From: Actinomycetota bacterium
GTDB taxonomy: Bacteria > Zhuqueibacterota > Zhuqueibacteria > Residuimicrobiales > Krinioviventaceae
Assembly: GCA_011682565.1 (NCBI GenBank)
Contig: JAACEJ010000055.1
Span: 1-10,950, forward strand
Length of the DNA stretch: 10,950 bases
Direction of reading: 5' to 3'
Shown here: piece after piece, positions 7,437 to 10,950 of the stretch
Numbering within the stretch: position 1 is the first letter of the stretch
Layout: each line of letters opens with the position of its first letter
Translations under genes and position numbers: made by a program
Notes under the pieces: model-generated
Told to the model about the DNA's origin: nothing
Database searches by the model: none
What the model saw: the letters and a program-made list of their open reading frames with translations, nothing else

Positions 7437-8309
7437 ATGAATGGTAAACGCAGAATAAAGCTTTTTCGTTCCGGTTTAATTCTCCTTTTCCTGTTTTTAA
7501 TGAGTCCATTTCAACAGGTATTTGCGGCATTCGAAGATTTGGCCAAAGGAGCCAGACCGGCGGGCTTTGCCGGCGCGTTTGTCGCCGTTCCGGGCTTTGC
7601 GGAAAGTTTGTTGGTAAATCCCGCAGCCCTGGCCGTTTTGAACGGCATAACCGTTCATCTCTTTTACACAAAACCCCTCGGTTTGGCGGAAATGCAGCAA
7701 GGCAATGCGGTCGTCATTTTTCCTTTCTTAAAGAAAAGTTTTGGCTTTGGTGCGCAATCATTCGGAAATGACAAATACGGTGAGAATACATTCTACGCCG
7801 GATTTTCTGCACCGATTTTTAAAAATCTGTTTTTCGGGTCAACCGTTCGTTATGCAAATCTGAATATTTCCGGTTACGGCAGTGCGGCAACTTTTATCGT
7901 CGACTTTGGTGCGTGGGCAAAACTAACTCCTTCTGTTTTTTGGGGTACATCGATAAAAAATATTGCCGGTGCAAAAATCGGCAGATCGGGCGAGGAATTG
8001 CCGCAGCTCATGACTACAGGATTTATGTTTTCTCCGCTCAGCCAAATTTCAGTTACTTTTGATTTAAACAAGGACACGCGATTTCCCCTGGACATCCGTA
8101 GCGGCGTGGAGTACCGGCCGCTGAAAAGGCTTGCCCTGCGCGCCGGCGTTGCCGCAGAACCACAAATTTTTGCGGCCGGTTTTTCCGTGAAATTTAAAAA
8201 TTTGCGAATAGATTATGCTTTTACCAATCATTCCGAATTGGGCTTTACGCATCTTTTTTCTCTGACTTTAATAAAAAGTCAACGTCGCATTAGAAAACAG
8301 AAAAAGTGA
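7437..8309 (+). CDS. PorV/PorQ-family outer-membrane beta-barrel protein
   Basis: Predicted outer-membrane protein of 290 residues. It has a clear signal peptide: basic MNGKRRIKLFR, hydrophobic LILLFLFLMS, likely cleavage after VFA (about 28-30). The mature start GARPAGFAGAFVAV (38-51) and LVNPAALA (59-66) is the hallmark N-terminus of PorV/PorQ and related FadL-like barrels, usually GAR-GMGGA--A and NPAGLA. Alternating hydrophobic strands fill the rest, and the end DYAFTNHSELGFTHLFSLTL (259-278) is the usual last-strand wording of this group. A basic tail (SQRRIRKQKK) follows. PorV in Bacteroidota is a shuttle component of type IX secretion, but many paralogues have no known job, so the specific role is open. 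The helix-hairpin-helix gene starts 4 bases downstream, so the two are probably co-translated. There is no clear ribosome binding site; the start is chosen from the signal peptide. Confidence 0.75.
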   Translation: MNGKRRIKLFRSGLILLFLFLMSPFQQVFAAFEDLAKGARPAGFAGAFVAVPGFAESLLVNPAALAVLNGITVHLFYTKPLGLAEMQQGNAVVIFPFLKKSFGFGAQSFGNDKYGENTFYAGFSAPIFKNLFFGSTVRYANLNISGYGSAATFIVDFGAWAKLTPSVFWGTSIKNIAGAKIGRSGEELPQLMTTGFMFSPLSQISVTFDLNKDTRFPLDIRSGVEYRPLKRLALRAGVAAEPQIFAAGFSVKFKNLRIDYAFTNHSELGFTHLFSLTLIKSQRRIRKQKK

Positions 8310-8313
8310 GAAA

Positions 8314-10326
8314 ATGTTTTGCATAATAAAAATAAGGCATCTGATCTTTAGCCGGATTTGTATTGTTTTCTGTACTGCTCTTTTTCAAAATACAACTGTT
8401 ACTCTATCGCAGGAACTCGATCTCGAAAAATTGCTCGAAACAGAAACCGAAACGCAAGACCAGTCCGAAGTGCTGGAATATTTAGCGAATTTGCAGCAGC
8501 ATCCTTTGAATATAAACACGGCTTCGATGCAGCAACTGGAAACCATTCCATGGATTACACCCTCTGTCGCAAACTTTATCATTTCTTATCGCAAGAAAAA
8601 CGGCCTCTTTTCCTCACTTTTCGAAATGAAAAAAATACCGGGAATCAATGAAGAGACATTTTTGATTTTGCGCCATTTTTTATCAACCGGAAGAAAACAA
8701 AAGCATACTGCGTTCACGATGCGAGGACGGCAGAGAGCATTTGTGCGATTGGAGAGATCAAAGGGCTATCACGAAAAAATATACTCGGGAGGCCGCCAAA
8801 AGGTTTATAACAAGATCAAATTCGGTTTAAATGAAAACATGCAATTTGGGATGCTTACGGAAAAGGACGCCGGTGAAAAACCATTCAACGATCTTGGGCT
8901 TGCTTTTGCACATATTCGCTGGCCGAAAGTGAAATCGGAAATACTTGTCGGCAATTATACTATGGAATGCGGCCAGGGATTGGTTTTCTGGGGGCCCTAC
9001 CGTTTTAGTAAGGGCGGCGATCCGATTATGCCGATCAAACAGCGGCCAAGAGGGTTGCGTGCATACTCGTCGGTAGATGAAAATGCAGGCTTTACAGGAG
9101 CTGCAGCAAAATCCGGCATTGGGCCGATTGAGCTCATTGGTTTTTACAGTAAATCCCGGTTGGACGCCCGCATTGATTCGGATTCTGTTCAATCATTGGG
9201 CAGCACGGGATATCACCGTACAAAAACGGAATTGCGGCAAAAGGACGCCCTTGGAGAAAAAGTGTTCGGCATTTCTGCAACATGGCATTTCAAGTCGCTT
9301 GCAATTGGAACGGCTCATCAATTGTCCGGTTACAATTTTCCCGTGGAGAGAAAAGCCGGGCCGGAGCATTTTTACGATTTTTACGGCTGTGAAAACCGGG
9401 TCAGCGGCATGAATTTCGATTTTACACGCGGTGTGGTGAATCTCTTTGGCGAAGCGGCACAATCGGCAAATAGAAACAATGCCGTCATTTTCGGCGGCTG
9501 GCTGGATTTTAAAACATTTGATTTTGTCTTTTCAGCAAGGCACTACGACAAGGGCTTTGTGAATTTTCATGGATTTTCTTTTGGGGAAACGGATCGGGCA
9601 GCGAACGAAAACGGATTTTATTTGGGTTGGAAATGGCGGGTCACGCGGGAAACGACCTTGTCCTTTTATTTCGATCAATTCCGCCATCCGTGGATCAAAG
9701 CGTTTATGCCCATGCCGGACAAAGGATGGGAAGCTATGACGATGCTCGAACATCGCATTGGCAATGGTTTGTCGGTTTCCCTCAGGCTCAAAGTGAAAAA
9801 GCGTGACGACGCAGATTTTGTTTTCGATGAATTCGGCAATTCCATTAAAAAAATAATTGCCGGGCAGAAAATAAACTTTCGTGCGCAAATGGACTATCAA
9901 CCACAAAACAAAGTTCATTTGCGCACACGGCTCGAGTATGCTTCGATCGACCGGGACAAATACGGTCTGGATTTTTCCGATCTTCCTGACAGCACAGGAA
10001 TGCTGCTGTACCAGGATTTTATGTTTAAACCTTTGCCACAGATTTCCATCCGCACCAGATGGGCTTATTTTGATGCCCCGGTTTACGATGTGCGTTTTTA
10101 TGTTTATGAAAACGACCTGCCCGGCGTCATGCGTCTCAAGTTGCTGTACAAGCGCGGGATTCGCTGGTACCTGATTTTTGCCTGGCATGTAAACACGCAT
10201 TTTTCATTTTCCGCCAAACTGGAGCGCACCTCCTACGACAATCGGTTTTCCATTGGTTCGGGAAACGATTTTATTCCGGGGAATCATGAACATGCCGTTT
10301 CATGTCAGTTGGACTGGCATTTGTAA
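8314..10326 (+). CDS. Secreted helix-hairpin-helix protein with predicted outer-membrane barrel
   Basis: A 670-residue envelope protein. The N-terminus (hydrophobic to about residue 25, then VTLSQ-ELDLEK) looks like a signal peptide. A ComEA-like double helix-hairpin-helix region follows at 67-123: NINTASMQQLETIPWITPS, then YRKKNGLFSSLFEMKKIPGI. The hairpin glycines are degenerate: the first loop reads PWIT where DNA-binding versions read PGIG, and the second keeps only one glycine (PGIN). From about 140 to the end the sequence is rich in alternating aromatic/polar strands (for example FDFVFSARHYDKGFVNFHGF), as in an outer-membrane barrel, and it ends in an aromatic strand (CQLDWHL). Proteins of this layout are common in Bacteroidota-type genomes and carry only the HhH name. 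Function is unknown; DNA handling at the cell surface or a structural role for the HhH pair are both possible. The ATG is 4 bases after the PorV-like stop and has only a weak ribosome binding site. Confidence 0.75.
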   Translation: MFCIIKIRHLIFSRICIVFCTALFQNTTVTLSQELDLEKLLETETETQDQSEVLEYLANLQQHPLNINTASMQQLETIPWITPSVANFIISYRKKNGLFSSLFEMKKIPGINEETFLILRHFLSTGRKQKHTAFTMRGRQRAFVRLERSKGYHEKIYSGGRQKVYNKIKFGLNENMQFGMLTEKDAGEKPFNDLGLAFAHIRWPKVKSEILVGNYTMECGQGLVFWGPYRFSKGGDPIMPIKQRPRGLRAYSSVDENAGFTGAAAKSGIGPIELIGFYSKSRLDARIDSDSVQSLGSTGYHRTKTELRQKDALGEKVFGISATWHFKSLAIGTAHQLSGYNFPVERKAGPEHFYDFYGCENRVSGMNFDFTRGVVNLFGEAAQSANRNNAVIFGGWLDFKTFDFVFSARHYDKGFVNFHGFSFGETDRAANENGFYLGWKWRVTRETTLSFYFDQFRHPWIKAFMPMPDKGWEAMTMLEHRIGNGLSVSLRLKVKKRDDADFVFDEFGNSIKKIIAGQKINFRAQMDYQPQNKVHLRTRLEYASIDRDKYGLDFSDLPDSTGMLLYQDFMFKPLPQISIRTRWAYFDAPVYDVRFYVYENDLPGVMRLKLLYKRGIRWYLIFAWHVNTHFSFSAKLERTSYDNRFSIGSGNDFIPGNHEHAVSCQLDWHL

Positions 10327-10339
10327 AAAGAATGACTCA

Positions 10340-10948
10340 TTACTGATTTACCACGATTTTCACCGGCCCAAACAACCCGGCATCAAAAACCGAATCCGGC
10401 GGCGGGCCGTTCCATCCCCAGTGGCGGAGCTCGCCAAGATCGTCTTTGAGACCCATTTCGTTGACAACAAGATTGCCGACACGGATGCGCAGACTGTTGC
10501 TGCCGGTGTGGACAAATTTTGAAATGTCATACGTAAACGGCGGCCATAGCCGTTCGCCTGCCTTTTTCCCGTTGACCCAGATTTCCGCCATGTACTGTAC
10601 TTTTCCCAGATCGAGCCGGACAGTCGTATTATTCCGGGGGAGATCAAAGTTTGTTTCATAATCCATAAAACCGGAAAAACGTTTCAGGCCCATGTCGACC
10701 CATGATCCAAGCGGGGCGCCGGCAGAACCATTACAAATAAACTCGCCCGCAGCATCGAGGCCTCCTGCTTTCATGGGAACTCTGACGACGACTAGTTTCG
10801 CCTTGTCCGGCAAATTTAATTTTTCGCTGTTGATTTTTGTTTCCACCCCATTAACCCATATTTTTGCGTCTTTTGAAATTCCCGGCAAGCGCAATTCTCT
10901 TGCCGTCGGCGGTACTTTGATACGCCACCACACCATGCTGTTCCCCTC
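10340..10948 (-). CDS. C-terminal part of a glycoside hydrolase (GH2/GH106-like sugar-binding domains), partial
   Basis: The 3' end of a gene that enters from the right edge; the frame is open to the last base, so the ATG at 10936 is probably internal. The visible 202 residues contain two galactose-binding-like beta-sandwich pieces. One is marked by DAKIWVNGVETK (frame 10871-10834). The second and better conserved one has RLDLGKVQYMAEIWVNGKKA, then LWPPFTYDIS and GSNSLRIRVGNLVVNEM, ending DAGLFGPVKIVVNQ. The pattern LDLG-V---AE-W-NG followed by LW-PPF--DIS and N-L-I-V-N is typical of the C-terminal domain of large GH2-like enzymes and GH106 alpha-L-rhamnosidases. The catalytic part lies outside the window, so the substrate cannot be named. 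It converges on the helix-hairpin-helix gene with 13 bases between stops and no hairpin terminator between them. Confidence 0.65.
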   Translation of the reverse strand, partial: EGNSMVWWRIKVPPTARELRLPGISKDAKIWVNGVETKINSEKLNLPDKAKLVVVRVPMKAGGLDAAGEFICNGSAGAPLGSWVDMGLKRFSGFMDYETNFDLPRNNTTVRLDLGKVQYMAEIWVNGKKAGERLWPPFTYDISKFVHTGSNSLRIRVGNLVVNEMGLKDDLGELRHWGWNGPPPDSVFDAGLFGPVKIVVNQ

Positions 10949-10950
10949 GG

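Noticed and set aside
9532..10200. 222-codon open frame on the - strand inside the helix-hairpin-helix gene
   Set aside because: It is fully covered by the + strand gene, whose signal peptide, HhH region and barrel-like pattern are coherent. The antisense product has no recognisable domain or ribosome binding site.
10331..10341. 11-base palindrome AATGACTCATT between the two convergent genes
   Set aside because: The stem is only five bases with a one-base centre and has no T-tract, so it is neither a terminator nor a supported operator.
10253..10522. 89-codon + strand open frame across the end of the helix-hairpin-helix gene
   Set aside because: It runs over the 3' ends of two real genes and has no recognisable domain.

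Overview
The window reads as a stretch of chromosome from a Gram-negative, diderm bacterium with roughly even base composition. The gene content points to the Bacteroidota/Chlorobiota/Ignavibacteria/Calditrichota/KSB1 neighbourhood (FCB superphylum). The reasons are a PorD-like (DUF4835-type) protein, a PorV/PorQ-type barrel, and an outer-membrane barrel with an N-terminal helix-hairpin-helix pair, together with lipoprotein-export genes. This placement is inferred from protein families recognised by eye; no search was run.

Layout. Positions 3-3277 (+) hold a compact run of three genes: the 3' part of lysS (lysyl-tRNA synthetase, cut by the window edge), a LolC/LolE-type permease and a LolD-type ATPase, with gaps of 3 and 17 bases. 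This looks like one transcript. A 363-base gap follows. It carries a good promoter candidate, several short repeats and a strong ribosome binding site for clpC (3641-6130, +), the two-ring AAA+ unfoldase of the ClpCP protease. A rho-independent terminator with A- and T-tracts on its two sides closes clpC. It faces the PorD-like gene (6306-7184, -).

Positions 7185-7436 separate the PorD-like gene from a divergent pair on the + strand. Most of this gap is a 147-base palindromic repeat of the widespread GTCATTGCGAG.../...CTCGCAATGAC type. The divergent pair is a PorV/PorQ-like barrel (7437-8309) and, 4 bases later, a 670-residue secreted protein with a ComEA-like helix-hairpin-helix pair followed by a long beta-rich region (8314-10326). 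At the right edge the 3' part of a glycoside-hydrolase-type gene (GH2/GH106-like beta-sandwich domains) runs in on the - strand. It ends 13 bases from the stop of the helix-hairpin-helix gene.

How the genes work together. The left half is housekeeping: translation, lipoprotein release from the inner membrane and proteolysis. The right half is cell-envelope biology, with three predicted exported or outer-membrane proteins, two of them resembling components or satellites of the type IX secretion system. I see no CRISPR array, transposase, phage gene or RNA gene. The least understood part is the PorV-like plus helix-hairpin-helix barrel pair. I found no clear evidence of a wholly new system.
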